Shown one piece after another: positions 24,511 through 33,740 of a stretch of 64,000 nucleotides of DNA (positions are counted from its first letter, which is position 1; the number at the start of each line of letters is the position of its first letter). This DNA comes from QHXW01 sp963752965. GTDB taxonomy: Bacteria; Acidobacteriota; Terriglobia; Bryobacterales; Bryobacteraceae. Location of the stretch: contig CAVWAJ010000003.1 of the NCBI GenBank assembly GCA_963752965.1, positions 20,977 through 84,976 on the forward strand. The letters run 5' to 3'. The translations under genes were made by a program, and so were the position numbers. The notes under the pieces were generated by a model. The model made no database searches, was not told the DNA's origin, and saw nothing but the letters and a program-made list of their open reading frames with translations.

Positions 24511-26048
24511 TGCTTTTCTCCTGACTGCGCAGCAGGCTGGCCGGATGGCGCTCCGTTTGCCGCTGCCGGCTGAAAACCAGAGCCAGTCGTTCGTCCGTTG
24601 TTAATGAAATACTTGCGTGCGACGCGCTGCACGTCGGCGGCGCTCACTTTGTCGATGTCATCGATCGAAGTGAACAGCTTCCGCCAGTCCCCGTACGCGG
24701 CGTAATAATCGGTGAGCAGTTGGGCCAGATCGGAATTGCTGTCGAGGCGCCGGACGAGCGACGCCCGCGTCTTGGTTTTGACGCGCGCCAGCGCTTCCGC
24801 ATCCACCGTTGCATTCTTGAAACGCTCGATGAGTTCGCCTAACAACTTGTCGTTCTCCTCAATCGTGTGGCCCAGAGAAGGAAACGCATAAAACACGAAC
24901 AGACTGGGGTACTTCGATCCAGGCATGTCGGCTTCGGCCCCCGCCGCCAGCGCGATCTGCTTATCGCGCACCATCTCTTTGTAGAGAATGCCGGTCCGTC
25001 CGCCGGAGAGAATGCTGCTGATCACGTCGAAAACGGGATCGTCCTTGTCGTACTGGTCGGGGCGCTTATAGGCAATGACTTCGAACGGCTGCGCGGGAGA
25101 TTCTACCTGCACCGTTCGCGGTCCGTCTTGCACGGGCTCGATGGTGTGGACCAGTGGCGGCAGCGGCCCGGCCGGCAGGCGCCCGAAGTATCTGTCCGCG
25201 AAGGCGCGGGCCTGCTTGGGGTCTACATCGCCCACAATGGCCATCGTGATGTTCGCCGGCACGTAGTATGTCTTGTAGAACTGTTCCGCATCCTGCACGC
25301 GGAGGCTCTGAATATCACTCGCCCAGCCAGCCGGCGGGCGGCGATAGGGGTGCGCCTCGAAAGCAGCCGCGGTGAGCGCCTCCAACAACTGGCCCTGCGG
25401 GCTGGACTCCACACGCATCCGCCGCTCCTCGGCCACCACATCGCGCTCTTTGTAAAACTCCCGGAAAACCGGGCGCAGGAAACGCTGCGACTCCATCAGA
25501 AACCACAGCTCGATTCGATTCGCGGGCAGATTGTAGAAGTATTCGGTGGAATCGAGCTGGGTGCCCGCGTTCAGTCCCACACCGCCGTTTTCCTCGATGA
25601 TCGTGGGATACAGGTTCGGCACGACATACGAATCCGCCTTTTCGATCGCTTCCTTCACTTCCCCTTCGAGCGTCTCAATCTTCTTCGCGTCGGCGTGCGG
25701 GCCCTTGCGGCGCTCCTGTTCGAGCCGGTCGTAAACCTCCTCGATCGCCGCCATGGCCTTCTTTTCTTCCGGCCAGATCTTGGTTCCGATGGTCTCGGTG
25801 CCCTTGAAGGCCATGTGTTCGAACATGTGGGCCAGGCCCGTTTTGCCTTCGGGATCGTCCACCGCACCTGCATTCACGTAGGTGTGGAACGAAACCACCG
25901 GCGCCTGGTGGCGCTCCAGAACGATGAAGTGCATGCCGTTCGCGAGCGTGAATTCGGTGACGCGTTTTTCGAATTCCTTGAGGTCCTGCGCCGACACGAG
26001 AAGAGGCGCAAGCAACAAGAGGAGGGGCAGCTTGGCGGAAAGAGTCAC
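24507..26048 (-). CDS. M16 zinc metallopeptidase, catalytic chain
   Basis: A 513-residue insulinase/pitrilysin-family peptidase with signal peptide (LPLLLLLAPLLVSAQ). The inverted zinc motif HMFEH is in GKTGLAHMFEHMAFKG (about residue 83), with the downstream Glu in the EYFYNLP...ELWFLMESQ...EERR region. Between them is a 45-residue charged helical insert (EEVYDRLEQERRKGPH...KEAIEKADSYV). The second domain (about 255-480) lacks a clear Arg/Tyr loop; the partner protein supplies one. The gene starts the three-gene operon and overlaps the next by 4 bp. It probably degrades peptides or processes proteins in the periplasm. Confidence 0.92.
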   Translation of the reverse strand: MTLSAKLPLLLLLAPLLVSAQDLKEFEKRVTEFTLANGMHFIVLERHQAPVVSFHTYVNAGAVDDPEGKTGLAHMFEHMAFKGTETIGTKIWPEEKKAMAAIEEVYDRLEQERRKGPHADAKKIETLEGEVKEAIEKADSYVVPNLYPTIIEENGGVGLNAGTQLDSTEYFYNLPANRIELWFLMESQRFLRPVFREFYKERDVVAEERRMRVESSPQGQLLEALTAAAFEAHPYRRPPAGWASDIQSLRVQDAEQFYKTYYVPANITMAIVGDVDPKQARAFADRYFGRLPAGPLPPLVHTIEPVQDGPRTVQVESPAQPFEVIAYKRPDQYDKDDPVFDVISSILSGGRTGILYKEMVRDKQIALAAGAEADMPGSKYPSLFVFYAFPSLGHTIEENDKLLGELIERFKNATVDAEALARVKTKTRASLVRRLDSNSDLAQLLTDYYAAYGDWRKLFTSIDDIDKVSAADVQRVARKYFINNGRTTGSGFQPAAANGAPSGQPAAQSGEKQ

Positions 26049-26106
26049 TTTTTAATTGTAATGTGCTATCAGGGGGTGGCGGCAGTGCCTTCCATGTGAC
26101 GTCAGA

Positions 26107-26493
26107 TCACTGCTTGGCGAGCTTGAGGTTGAGGTTCACGTCCTTGCGCGAATCGAACGAACTCACGGTTTTGGTGGGGCTGGATGCGCCCTGATAATCG
26201 GCCCGGACCTCGTAATCCACATCGGGGCTAAGACCGTTGAAGTAGTAGACACCACGATCCTGGGTGATGAAAGAGCGGATCTGTAGCGTCTTGGTATTCT
26301 TGAGCTGCACGATGGCGCTGACTACCGGCGCGTCGTTCGAATCGGAAACCGTCCCATGCACGGAGCGAAGGGCGTCCTCCGGGTTCTTCTTCTTGGCCGC
26401 CAAAACACCAGTGGCGCCCAAGAGCAGCACGGTAACCGCTAAGGCTCCGGCGCAGCGTTTCAGCTTTCCAGACAAGTTGCCCCCATGGCTCAT
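26107..26493 (-). CDS. Secreted carboxypeptidase-regulatory-like (CarboxypepD_reg) protein
   Basis: 128 residues from ATG at 26493: signal peptide (CAGALAVTVLLLGATGVLA), then one beta-sandwich domain of the CarboxypepD_reg type: RSVHGTVSDSNDAPVVSAIVQL, GVYYFNGLSPDVDYEVRADY, ending VNLNLKL. This domain is used widely in Acidobacteriota as a carbohydrate- or surface-binding module, often at the N-terminus of TonB-dependent transporters; here it stands alone. It is 58 bp upstream of the M16 operon on the same strand, so may be its first gene. Confidence 0.8.
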   Translation of the reverse strand: MSHGGNLSGKLKRCAGALAVTVLLLGATGVLAAKKKNPEDALRSVHGTVSDSNDAPVVSAIVQLKNTKTLQIRSFITQDRGVYYFNGLSPDVDYEVRADYQGASSPTKTVSSFDSRKDVNLNLKLAKQ

Positions 26494-26548
26494 TGAGACG
26501 AAGGCTGGCACATTCCGGTTTCCCCGGCAAGCAGCGGAATCCCACGCG

Positions 26549-26755
26549 CTACTTCCAGTCCTCCTCCTCTTCTTCCTCATCCTCCTTGAGCTCTTCGTCT
26601 TCCTCTTCCAAATCCTCGGCGGACTCGAGTTCGAGTGGATCGGTACTCACTACTTTCAGATCGGCGCCGCACTCGTCGCAGCTTAACGAGTCACCTTCGT
26701 CCACATCTTCCTCATCCACATCGATTGCGCCATTGCATACAGGACAAGTGACCAT
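26549..26755 (-). CDS. LysW-like acidic zinc-ribbon protein, C-terminus DWK instead of DWGE
   Basis: A 68-residue protein. CPVC (4-7) and CDEC (26-29) form a zinc ribbon, and the segment GDSLSCDECGADLKVVSTD followed by PLELE matches LysW, the amino-group carrier protein of lysine and arginine biosynthesis in Thermus and archaea. As in LysW the tail is a long acidic run (EEEDEELKEDEEEEE) leading to a terminal DW motif. In LysW the last residue is a Glu whose side chain accepts the substrate; here the chain ends DWK. No lysX, argX, lysZ or lysY is in the window. The gene is alone between the CarboxypepD_reg and DinB genes. Confidence 0.75.
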   Translation of the reverse strand: MVTCPVCNGAIDVDEEDVDEGDSLSCDECGADLKVVSTDPLELESAEDLEEEDEELKEDEEEEEEDWK

Positions 26756-26809
26756 AATTCGCTTCTCGTTTCTAGCTTATATCAGAACTTCCTCCCGTCA
26801 ACCCGCTTT

Positions 26810-27322
26810 TCAGGCCGGCTGCTGCTTGGCCGTACGGCGGCGCGTCGTCGCCGGCACGATTCCCTTCAGCCGCAAGTACACGAAAAGCTGTGCGCGATGC
26901 GTCAGCTCGTGCTCCTTGGCCATTTGCAGCATTTCCAGGCGCGTGACCCGTTGCCCGTCGAATCGCGTGATCACATGCGCGAGGAACTCCGCCGGCTGCG
27001 CTGCGATCTGCGCGATGCGTTGCTCCAGGCTCTCGCGCAACGCGCGGGCCAGACCCGGCGCATCCTGTGGGCCCGGCAGTCCTGCCGCATATTTCATGAG
27101 CGTCTCTCGAAATTGCGGCGTAGCCATGTTGTCCACACCATCCAGCAGCATTCCGGTAATGCCGTAGCTCGATACAAGAATGTGATGGGCGATCTCGCCG
27201 AAGCTCATCATCTCGCCGGCCGGCTTGAAATCCATCTCCGCGGCGGGGAAATCCTCCACCGATTGCGCTGTGTCTTGCCGTACCGTCTTCCAGGAATCCA
27301 GCACGGTTTCGGGCCTGATCAT
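26810..27322 (-). CDS. DinB family protein
   Basis: A 170-residue four-helix bundle of the DinB/YfiT superfamily. The three metal-ligand His positions fit: His in GEIAHHIL (about residue 46) and the two in KEHELTHRAQ (about 138-142), preceded by the typical SWKTVRQDTAQ...DF opening. Members bind Zn, Ni or Fe and include thiol transferases for bacillithiol or mycothiol and DNA-damage induced proteins; the activity here cannot be told. Basic tail RRRTAKQQPA. Confidence 0.87.
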   Translation of the reverse strand: MIRPETVLDSWKTVRQDTAQSVEDFPAAEMDFKPAGEMMSFGEIAHHILVSSYGITGMLLDGVDNMATPQFRETLMKYAAGLPGPQDAPGLARALRESLEQRIAQIAAQPAEFLAHVITRFDGQRVTRLEMLQMAKEHELTHRAQLFVYLRLKGIVPATTRRRTAKQQPA

Positions 27323-27389
27323 AGGAACTCATTGTAACCGGAGGGCGGGGGTGGATTGAAGCCCTTCCTGACCGCGCCGCGGACTGCAC

Positions 27390-30029
27390 TCACCCAACGC
27401 GCCCGAGCATGCGCACGATCAGCGCCGTCCAGCCCGTCTGGTGGTTCGCTCCGCAGCCGCGTCCGTTATCTCCGTGGAAATATTCGAAGAACCACGCAAG
27501 TTCCCGCCAGTGTGGACTCTCTGCAAAAATGCGCATGTCGCCGTGCCATGGGCGGTGGCCTGTCTGGTTGGGGAGGAAGATGGCAGCTATGCGCCGGGCC
27601 AGTTCGCACGCCACCTGATTCAGGTTCATCAACGTTCCCGAGCCTGTGGGACACTCCACCCGCAGCTCGTCTCCGTAGAAGTGGTGATACCGCTCCAGCG
27701 CTTCGATGAGCAGATAGTTCAAGGGAAACCATACCGGACCCCGCCAGTTCGAGTTTCCGCCAAACAGCGGTTCGGTCGATTCGCCCGGTTCGTAGTCCAC
27801 CCGGCGCTCTTCTCCATCCACCTGCAACACGAAGGGCCGTTCCAGATGCACCCGCGAGAGCGATCGGATTCCGTATGGCGATAGAAATTCATTGGGATCG
27901 AGCAAGTAACGCAGCACATGCTCCAAACGGTGGCGCGAAGGAATCGCCAGCAGGCGGTGCGAATGCGAGTTCTGGCCGCTCGGCTCCATGTAGGAAATCT
28001 GGCGGGCCAGATCCCGCCGGTTCTTCAGGAACCACTCCATGCGCTTGCGAAATCCGGGCGCCGCCTCGATCCTCTCCTGCTCCAGAACTTCCACCGCGAA
28101 CAGCGGCACCAGGCCCACGGCCGACCGCACGCGCAACGGCATGCTGATCCCATCGGCGTGAAGCTGGTCGTAGTAGAATCCGTCCTGCTCGTCCCAAAGC
28201 CCGTTGCCGCCCAGCGTGTTCATCGCATCGGCAATGGCCACGAAGTGCTCGAAGAACTTGGATGCGATGTCTTCATACGAGGGATCCTCGCGCGCCAGTT
28301 CCAGCGCCATAGAGAGCATCGTGGCGCAGAAGAATGCCATCCACGCCGTGCCGTCCGCCTGTTCCAGCATCCCGCCGCCAGGAAGCGGTTTGGAACGGTC
28401 AAAGACTCCGATATTATCCAGCCCAAGAAATCCGCCGGAGAAAACATGCTTCCCCGCGACGTCCTTGCGGTTCACCCACCAGGTGAAATTCAGCAGCAGC
28501 TTCTGAAAAACACGAGAGAGAAACAGCCGGTCGCGCTTCCCTCGCGGCCCGGTCATTTTATACACGCGCCAGCAGGACCACGCATGCACCGGCGGATTCA
28601 CATCGGAGAACGCAAACTCGTAGGCGGGAATCTGGCCATTGGGATGCATGTACCATTCCCGCAGCAACAGAACGAGCTGCTCCTTGGCGAAGCAGGGATC
28701 GATCTGCGCGAACGGAATCATGTGGAATGCGAGGTCCCAGGCCGCGTACCACGGGTACTCCCAGTTGTCCGGCATCGAGATCACGTCGCGGTTGTACAGG
28801 TGCCCCCAGTCCGAATTCCGTCCGCGCGAGCGGATCGCCGGCGGCGCCGGTTGCGACGGGTCACCCTCCAGCCAATCGGCCACCGCGTAATGAAAGAACT
28901 GCTTGGTCCATAGCAGCCCCGCATACGCCTGCCGCGAGATCGCATGCCCTTCCGGCCGGCACGTCAGCAACTCGTCATAGAATTGATCGGCTTCCTGGAT
29001 TCTCTGCTCGATCACCGAAACCGGCATTTCACCGGTTGGTTCGGCCGCCGCGGCGCGAAGCCGCAGGTGCCACGCCCGCGTCTCCCCTGCCCCCAACTCG
29101 CACTTGTAGTACGCCGCCGCCTTCGTCCCCACTCCCTCCGGATTCACGGACTCCGAGCGCCCATGGATCACGTAATCGTGGAAAGAATCCTTCACATACG
29201 GCGTACCGGCCTCGAACCCGAACACCCGTTCGAAGTTCGTTTCGTTCTCGGTAAACAAAGCCTCCGCGCCTGCCTCGAACTCGAGCTGAAGTTTTCCCAA
29301 AGAAGCGTGCTCGGCGGAGATCTGCCGCTCACCCGATCGCCAAAGCTTGGGCTTGGGCCAGTAGCCTTCTCCCGAGCGCCCCCACGACCACGTGTTCCGA
29401 AACCATAGCGTTGGCAGCAGGTGAAGACTGGCCGCTTCCGGCCCGCGGTTCACAGCCGTGATCCGGATCAAGATATCGTCCGTGTCCACCTTGGCGTATT
29501 CGAGGAACACGTCGAAATACCGATCCTCCACGAACACGCCCGTGTCCAACAGCTCGAACTCCGGGTCCCGGCGGCTGCGGCGGCGGTTTTCCTCACTAAG
29601 CCGATGGTAGGGAAATTCCGCCTGCGGATACTTATAAAGCGCCTTCATGTAGGAGTGCGTGGGCGTGGAATCCAGGTAGAAATAGCACTCCTTCACGTCC
29701 TCGCCGTGGTTGCCCTCAGGCCCGGCCAAGCCGAACAGACGCTCTTTCAGAATCGGATCGCGGCCGTTCCACAAGGCCAGCGCGAAGCACAGCCGGCCCT
29801 CGCGGTCACAAATGCCCACGAGGCCATCTTCTCCCCACCGGTAGGCCCGGCTACGCGCGTGTTCGTGGGGGAAGTAGTCCCAGCACGCGCCGAACTCGGA
29901 ATAGTCTTCGCGCACCGTGCCCCATTGCCGCTCGGAAAGATACGGTCCCCAGCGCTTCCAGTTCTTCTCGCGCCGGGCGTCCTCGGCGAGCCGCTGGCGC
30001 TCGGCGTTGATCTTCGCGTCTGGCATCAA
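27390..30029 (-). CDS. Large glucosidase-like protein (GH63/MGH1-like)
   Basis: An 879-residue cytoplasmic protein (no signal peptide) with an alpha/alpha-barrel glycosidase fold in its second half. Features: SRAYRWGEDGLVGICD near the start, a conserved middle stretch SMPDNWEYPWYAAWDLAFHM containing the acidic pair typical of inverting GH63-like enzymes, and NSNWRGPVWFPLNYLLIEA in the C-terminal third. From memory, proteins of this size with this pattern are annotated glucosidase or MGH1-like glycoside hydrolase, active on glucosylglycerate, mannosylglycerate or trehalose-like solutes. Its start overlaps the stop of the sugar dehydrogenase gene by 4 bp, so the two are co-translated and probably work on the same sugar. 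Confidence 0.85.
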   Translation of the reverse strand: MMPDAKINAERQRLAEDARREKNWKRWGPYLSERQWGTVREDYSEFGACWDYFPHEHARSRAYRWGEDGLVGICDREGRLCFALALWNGRDPILKERLFGLAGPEGNHGEDVKECYFYLDSTPTHSYMKALYKYPQAEFPYHRLSEENRRRSRRDPEFELLDTGVFVEDRYFDVFLEYAKVDTDDILIRITAVNRGPEAASLHLLPTLWFRNTWSWGRSGEGYWPKPKLWRSGERQISAEHASLGKLQLEFEAGAEALFTENETNFERVFGFEAGTPYVKDSFHDYVIHGRSESVNPEGVGTKAAAYYKCELGAGETRAWHLRLRAAAAEPTGEMPVSVIEQRIQEADQFYDELLTCRPEGHAISRQAYAGLLWTKQFFHYAVADWLEGDPSQPAPPAIRSRGRNSDWGHLYNRDVISMPDNWEYPWYAAWDLAFHMIPFAQIDPCFAKEQLVLLLREWYMHPNGQIPAYEFAFSDVNPPVHAWSCWRVYKMTGPRGKRDRLFLSRVFQKLLLNFTWWVNRKDVAGKHVFSGGFLGLDNIGVFDRSKPLPGGGMLEQADGTAWMAFFCATMLSMALELAREDPSYEDIASKFFEHFVAIADAMNTLGGNGLWDEQDGFYYDQLHADGISMPLRVRSAVGLVPLFAVEVLEQERIEAAPGFRKRMEWFLKNRRDLARQISYMEPSGQNSHSHRLLAIPSRHRLEHVLRYLLDPNEFLSPYGIRSLSRVHLERPFVLQVDGEERRVDYEPGESTEPLFGGNSNWRGPVWFPLNYLLIEALERYHHFYGDELRVECPTGSGTLMNLNQVACELARRIAAIFLPNQTGHRPWHGDMRIFAESPHWRELAWFFEYFHGDNGRGCGANHQTGWTALIVRMLGRVG

Positions 30030-31117
30030 TTCTTTCCGTCCAGAACGATGATGTTCTTGATCCCGCTCGGTTTGAGGATCGGCTCCCGGAACTCTGCGAG
30101 CGCGTATCGGCGTGTTATGAGCGAGCGCACCGCCCCCGGCCAGCGCCGGTAAAACACGCCGAGATCGCGCACCGCCGCCTCAAACGCATCGCGGCCCGCA
30201 TTGACCGTTCCCAGGATCACCTGGTTCTTCAGGACCAGGTTGAACAACAGCCGGTCTGCCCGAATCGAGATCGGTTGCCCGTGGCGTGGCACACCCGTGA
30301 AGCAGAACAGCGCGTCGGCGCCGAGTACCTCCAGTAAGTCAAAAGCGGTCTGCGATGCGCCAATCGCTTCGTAGACCACATCGATATTGCCCACCGTGGC
30401 GGCAAGCTGTTCGACCGATTGCGTCGCGGACGAGATGTACTTGGCGCCCACCGCCGCCGCCACTTCGCCTCGCGGATCCCCATCCGCCTCGCGCGAGTAA
30501 ATGTAAGTCTCGAAACCCGCGTTCACCAGCGCCATGGCTCCCAGCAGCCCGACCGGCCCCGCTCCCAGCACGACCGCGCGCCGCGCGCCCTGCTTCCATG
30601 GCAGCCGCTTCTGAATGGCGCTGATCTCCAGCAGCGCTTTTTCGGCGATCGTCAGCGGTTCCACCAGCACCGCGACCTCCCGCAGCTCTCGTGGCACCGG
30701 GTTGACGGACTGTTCCTCGTCCACCACGAAATCCGTCATGAACCCGTGCGCCTGCTTGATGCCTCGCTCGCGAAAGCCACCCGTATAGCAGAAATCCGGC
30801 CGGCCCGCGCGGCAGGCCAGGCACGCCGCGTTATCGCACCCCAGGCGCACCATCGGCACCACCAGATCTCCCGGCCGGAACCGGCTCACCGCGCTGCCCG
30901 TCTTGACGACCTCGGCTAACGACTCGTGCCCCAACACCAGAAACTCCGAGCCATCCGGCACGGTTCCGTGATGGAAGCGGCAGATCTCACGATCCGTTCC
31001 GCAAACACCAACTTCCAGAATGCGAAATTTGATCTGCGTGGGGGATGAAATCCTCGGTTCATCCAGCGTGACGATCTCGACTCTGCGCGCCGCGGGAAAT
31101 ACCGCGCCCGCCTTCAT
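30026..31117 (-). CDS. Zinc-containing alcohol/glucose dehydrogenase family protein
   Basis: A 363-residue MDR-family dehydrogenase close in pattern to glucose 1-dehydrogenases of archaeal type. The catalytic zinc Cys is in VGVCGTDREIC, the His in VLGHESLAEV, and structural zinc Cys residues in CDNAACLACRAGRPDFC. The nucleotide fold has VVLGAGPVGLLGAMAL. The ATG at 31117 was chosen because conserved sequence begins at MKAGAVF. It starts 4 bp inside the end of the DUF971 gene and overlaps the glucosidase gene by 4 bp, which supports oxidation of glucose or a related sugar freed by that enzyme (inference). Confidence 0.87.
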   Translation of the reverse strand: MKAGAVFPAARRVEIVTLDEPRISSPTQIKFRILEVGVCGTDREICRFHHGTVPDGSEFLVLGHESLAEVVKTGSAVSRFRPGDLVVPMVRLGCDNAACLACRAGRPDFCYTGGFRERGIKQAHGFMTDFVVDEEQSVNPVPRELREVAVLVEPLTIAEKALLEISAIQKRLPWKQGARRAVVLGAGPVGLLGAMALVNAGFETYIYSREADGDPRGEVAAAVGAKYISSATQSVEQLAATVGNIDVVYEAIGASQTAFDLLEVLGADALFCFTGVPRHGQPISIRADRLLFNLVLKNQVILGTVNAGRDAFEAAVRDLGVFYRRWPGAVRSLITRRYALAEFREPILKPSGIKNIIVLDGKN

Positions 31118-31461
31118 GCCACCGGTCCTCTTTCGCCGGCGCACTCGTCGCACGGGCAAATACGGCGAAAATGCTCGAACGAATAAATCCCCGTGCTATG
31201 GCCATCCGTCCACACGATGCGAATCGCGTAGTTGCCAACGGCCTCCACGTCTACCATCTTCAGAGTAGGTTTGTACATGGGAAACGGCGTAGCGGATGGC
31301 TGGGTCGTTGGCGGCGTACCGTGTGCGCCCGTGCATGTGGCGCAGGGGCAGTGTTCCCGCAGATAATCCAGCTCATACCTGCTGGCGTGCCCATCCTTCC
31401 AGTCGATCGTGATGCCCTTCGACTTCGAGATGGCAATGTGTTCGGGATCGGTAGACGCCAT
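31114..31461 (-). CDS. DUF971 (gamma-butyrobetaine hydroxylase N-terminal-like) protein
   Basis: A 115-residue protein made of one DUF971 domain: ITIDWKDGHASRYELDYLREHCPCATC and, after an insert, IVWTDGHSTGIYSFEHFRRICPCDEC. The two CPCxxC clusters are possible metal sites. The same fold is the N-terminal domain of gamma-butyrobetaine hydroxylase and occurs alone near Fe-S and Mrp/ApbC genes in many bacteria. It begins 2 bp after the RelA/SpoT stop and overlaps the dehydrogenase gene by 4 bp. Confidence 0.88.
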   Translation of the reverse strand: MASTDPEHIAISKSKGITIDWKDGHASRYELDYLREHCPCATCTGAHGTPPTTQPSATPFPMYKPTLKMVDVEAVGNYAIRIVWTDGHSTGIYSFEHFRRICPCDECAGERGPVA

Positions 31462-31463
31462 TT

Positions 31464-33719
31464 TCAGTTGAGAAGCCGCTCGACGTCGCGAATCCCGGAG
31501 ATGCGCCGCATGGCCCCTACCAGTTTTTCCAGTTGCTTCTTGTCGCGGACGTCCACCGTCATCTCGACCAGCGCTCCGTCCGCCGCGCTGATCTCCGTCC
31601 GGGCCTCCAGGCTGCGGATATTGGTGTCTTCGGTTGAGAGCAAGGACGTGATCTGAGCCAGTAGGCCGGGCCGGTCGTCGGTGTGCACCACCATCCGGAC
31701 CGGGAACGTGTCGACGGTGTTGCGCGCCCATTCCACATCGATCTTGCGCTCGACGTCGTACAAGAGATTCTGCACGTTGGGGCACACTTTGGAATGGACA
31801 GCGATGCCCTTGCCTCGCGTGACGTAGCCGACTATAGCCTCTCCCCGAATCGGGTTGCAACACTTCGCGCGGTAAACCATCAGATCGTCCACGCCCTTTA
31901 CCCTGATGACCGCGTCGCCATCCTGCTGCTGCAGCGCCGTTCCAGCCGGCAAATCCGTGGCGGCGGGCTTCGGCAGTTCGAGTTGCTCTTCTTTTACCTG
32001 CTGGGGAGCCAGTTTTTGTAGTGCCTGCCGCGCCGAGAACTTTCCGTATCCAAGCGCGGCGTACAGGTCTTCAATCTTGCTGACCCCGTATTCCCCCGCC
32101 ACCCTCTCCAAATCGGCACGCTGGATCTTGCTCAACTGCACGCCTAAACGCCGCGCCTCTTTCTCTAGATACTTCTGCCCGATTTCGATGGCCTTGACGC
32201 GTTCGTTGGCGTTGATGACGTGCTTGATCTTGTTCCGCGCCCGCGACGTCTTCACCAGCGCCAGCCAGTCCTTGCTCGGTTCGTGGCCCGGCTGCGTCAG
32301 GATCTCGACGATATCGCCATTGCGCAGCGTATAGCGCAGCGGGACGATGCGGCTGTTAACCTTTGCCCCGACGCACGCCTGGCCCACATCCGAGTGAATC
32401 GCGTAGGCGAAATCGATCGGCGTCGCGTCGCGCGGCAGCACGATGACTTTTCCGCGCGGTGTGAATGTGTACACCTCCTCGGGGTACAGATCCACCTTGA
32501 GCGTGGACATGAACTCTCCGGGATCCTGCATGTCGCGCTGCCACTCCACCACGTGCCGCAACCACGCGATCCGCTGGTCATCATCCGCCGGCCCCTTCTT
32601 GCCCTCCTTGTACTTCCAGTGCGCCGCGATACCCTCTTCCGCAACCCGATGCATCTCCTCGGTGCGGATCTGTATCTCGTAGTGCCGGCCTTCCGGCCCC
32701 ACCACCGACGTGTGCAGCGACTGGTACAGGTTCGGGCGCGGAATGGCGATGAAGTCCTTGATGCGCCCTGGCACCGGCCGCCATTCGTTGTGGATCACTC
32801 CCAACGCGGCGTAACAGTTCTTCACCGAGTCCGTGATGATCCGCACCGCCATCAGATCGTAGACCTGTTCGATCGCGATCTTCTGCCGCTTCATCTTTTG
32901 GTAGATCGAATACGGACGTTTCAGTCGGCTCTCGACACGCGCCGGGACGCCCTCGCGCCGCAGTTCGGCCTCGATCATCTGGCGGATGCGGTCGAGCGAT
33001 TCCTCGTTGGCGTGCCGGCCCGATTCGATCACGCGCGTAATCTCCTCGCACGCCGCCGGGTCGATATGCCGAAACGCCAGGTCCTCCAGTTCGCCGCGGA
33101 TTTTCCCCATCCCGAGCCGGTGCGCGATGGGAGCGTAGATCTCAATGGTCTCGCGCGCGATGCGTTCGCGCCGCTCGGCATTCTGGATGAAACCCAGGGT
33201 GCGCATGTTGTGCAGCCGGTCCGCCAGCTTGACGATGATCACCCGGATGTCGTTCACCATCGCCAGCAGCATCTTGCGGAAGCTCTCGGCTTGCCGCTCT
33301 TCGGCCGAGAAAAAGTCCAGCTTGCTCAGCTTGGTGACGCCATCCACGCAGCGTGCCACGTCCTCGCCGAACTTCTTGCGAACGTCCTCAACCGTTACGC
33401 TCGTGTCCTCCACTACGTCGTGCAGCAGGCCCGTTTCGAGGCTCACCTGATCCATCCGCATGTCGGCGAGAATGTGCGCCACCATCAGCGGGTGCACCAT
33501 GTATGGCTCACCGGAGTCGCGCGTTTGCAGTTTGTGATTTTCGGAAGCGAAACGGAATGCTTGCTCGAGCGGCGTCAGATCGTCGCGCGGCCGCACTTCC
33601 CGGACTTTGCTCAGCAGTTCGGCGTACAGCTTGTCAACGGCCGAGGCCGGGGCTGACGTGGGAGGCACCGCACCGCCCGATTCCGGTGATACACTGACAC
33701 CGCTAGGTTCGGTGGCCAC
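31464..33719 (-). CDS. Bifunctional (p)ppGpp synthetase/hydrolase RelA/SpoT
   Basis: A 751-residue long RSH enzyme. The hydrolase HD domain has YMVHPLMVAHIL and LLHDVVEDT (His-Asp about residue 99-100) and KLADRLHNM. The synthetase domain has GRIKDFIAIPRPNLYQSLHT. TGS follows (VYTFTPRGKVIVLPRDATPIDFAYAIHSDVG), then the zinc-finger-like segment YRAKCCNPIRGE, and the C-terminal ACT domain (VHTDDRPGLLAQITSLLS). Both catalytic halves are intact, so it can make and degrade the alarmone in response to starvation. Gene starts a tight cluster read towards DUF971 and the sugar enzymes. Confidence 0.95.
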   Translation of the reverse strand: MATEPSGVSVSPESGGAVPPTSAPASAVDKLYAELLSKVREVRPRDDLTPLEQAFRFASENHKLQTRDSGEPYMVHPLMVAHILADMRMDQVSLETGLLHDVVEDTSVTVEDVRKKFGEDVARCVDGVTKLSKLDFFSAEERQAESFRKMLLAMVNDIRVIIVKLADRLHNMRTLGFIQNAERRERIARETIEIYAPIAHRLGMGKIRGELEDLAFRHIDPAACEEITRVIESGRHANEESLDRIRQMIEAELRREGVPARVESRLKRPYSIYQKMKRQKIAIEQVYDLMAVRIITDSVKNCYAALGVIHNEWRPVPGRIKDFIAIPRPNLYQSLHTSVVGPEGRHYEIQIRTEEMHRVAEEGIAAHWKYKEGKKGPADDDQRIAWLRHVVEWQRDMQDPGEFMSTLKVDLYPEEVYTFTPRGKVIVLPRDATPIDFAYAIHSDVGQACVGAKVNSRIVPLRYTLRNGDIVEILTQPGHEPSKDWLALVKTSRARNKIKHVINANERVKAIEIGQKYLEKEARRLGVQLSKIQRADLERVAGEYGVSKIEDLYAALGYGKFSARQALQKLAPQQVKEEQLELPKPAATDLPAGTALQQQDGDAVIRVKGVDDLMVYRAKCCNPIRGEAIVGYVTRGKGIAVHSKVCPNVQNLLYDVERKIDVEWARNTVDTFPVRMVVHTDDRPGLLAQITSLLSTEDTNIRSLEARTEISAADGALVEMTVDVRDKKQLEKLVGAMRRISGIRDVERLLN

Positions 33720-33740
33720 TTTCTAATTGTAGAGGGTGTG

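Noticed and set aside
32220..33656. Long open frame (478 codons) antisense to relA/spoT
   Set aside because: The minus-strand gene is a complete RSH enzyme; the antisense frame has no family features and is His/Arg-rich as expected for a shadow.
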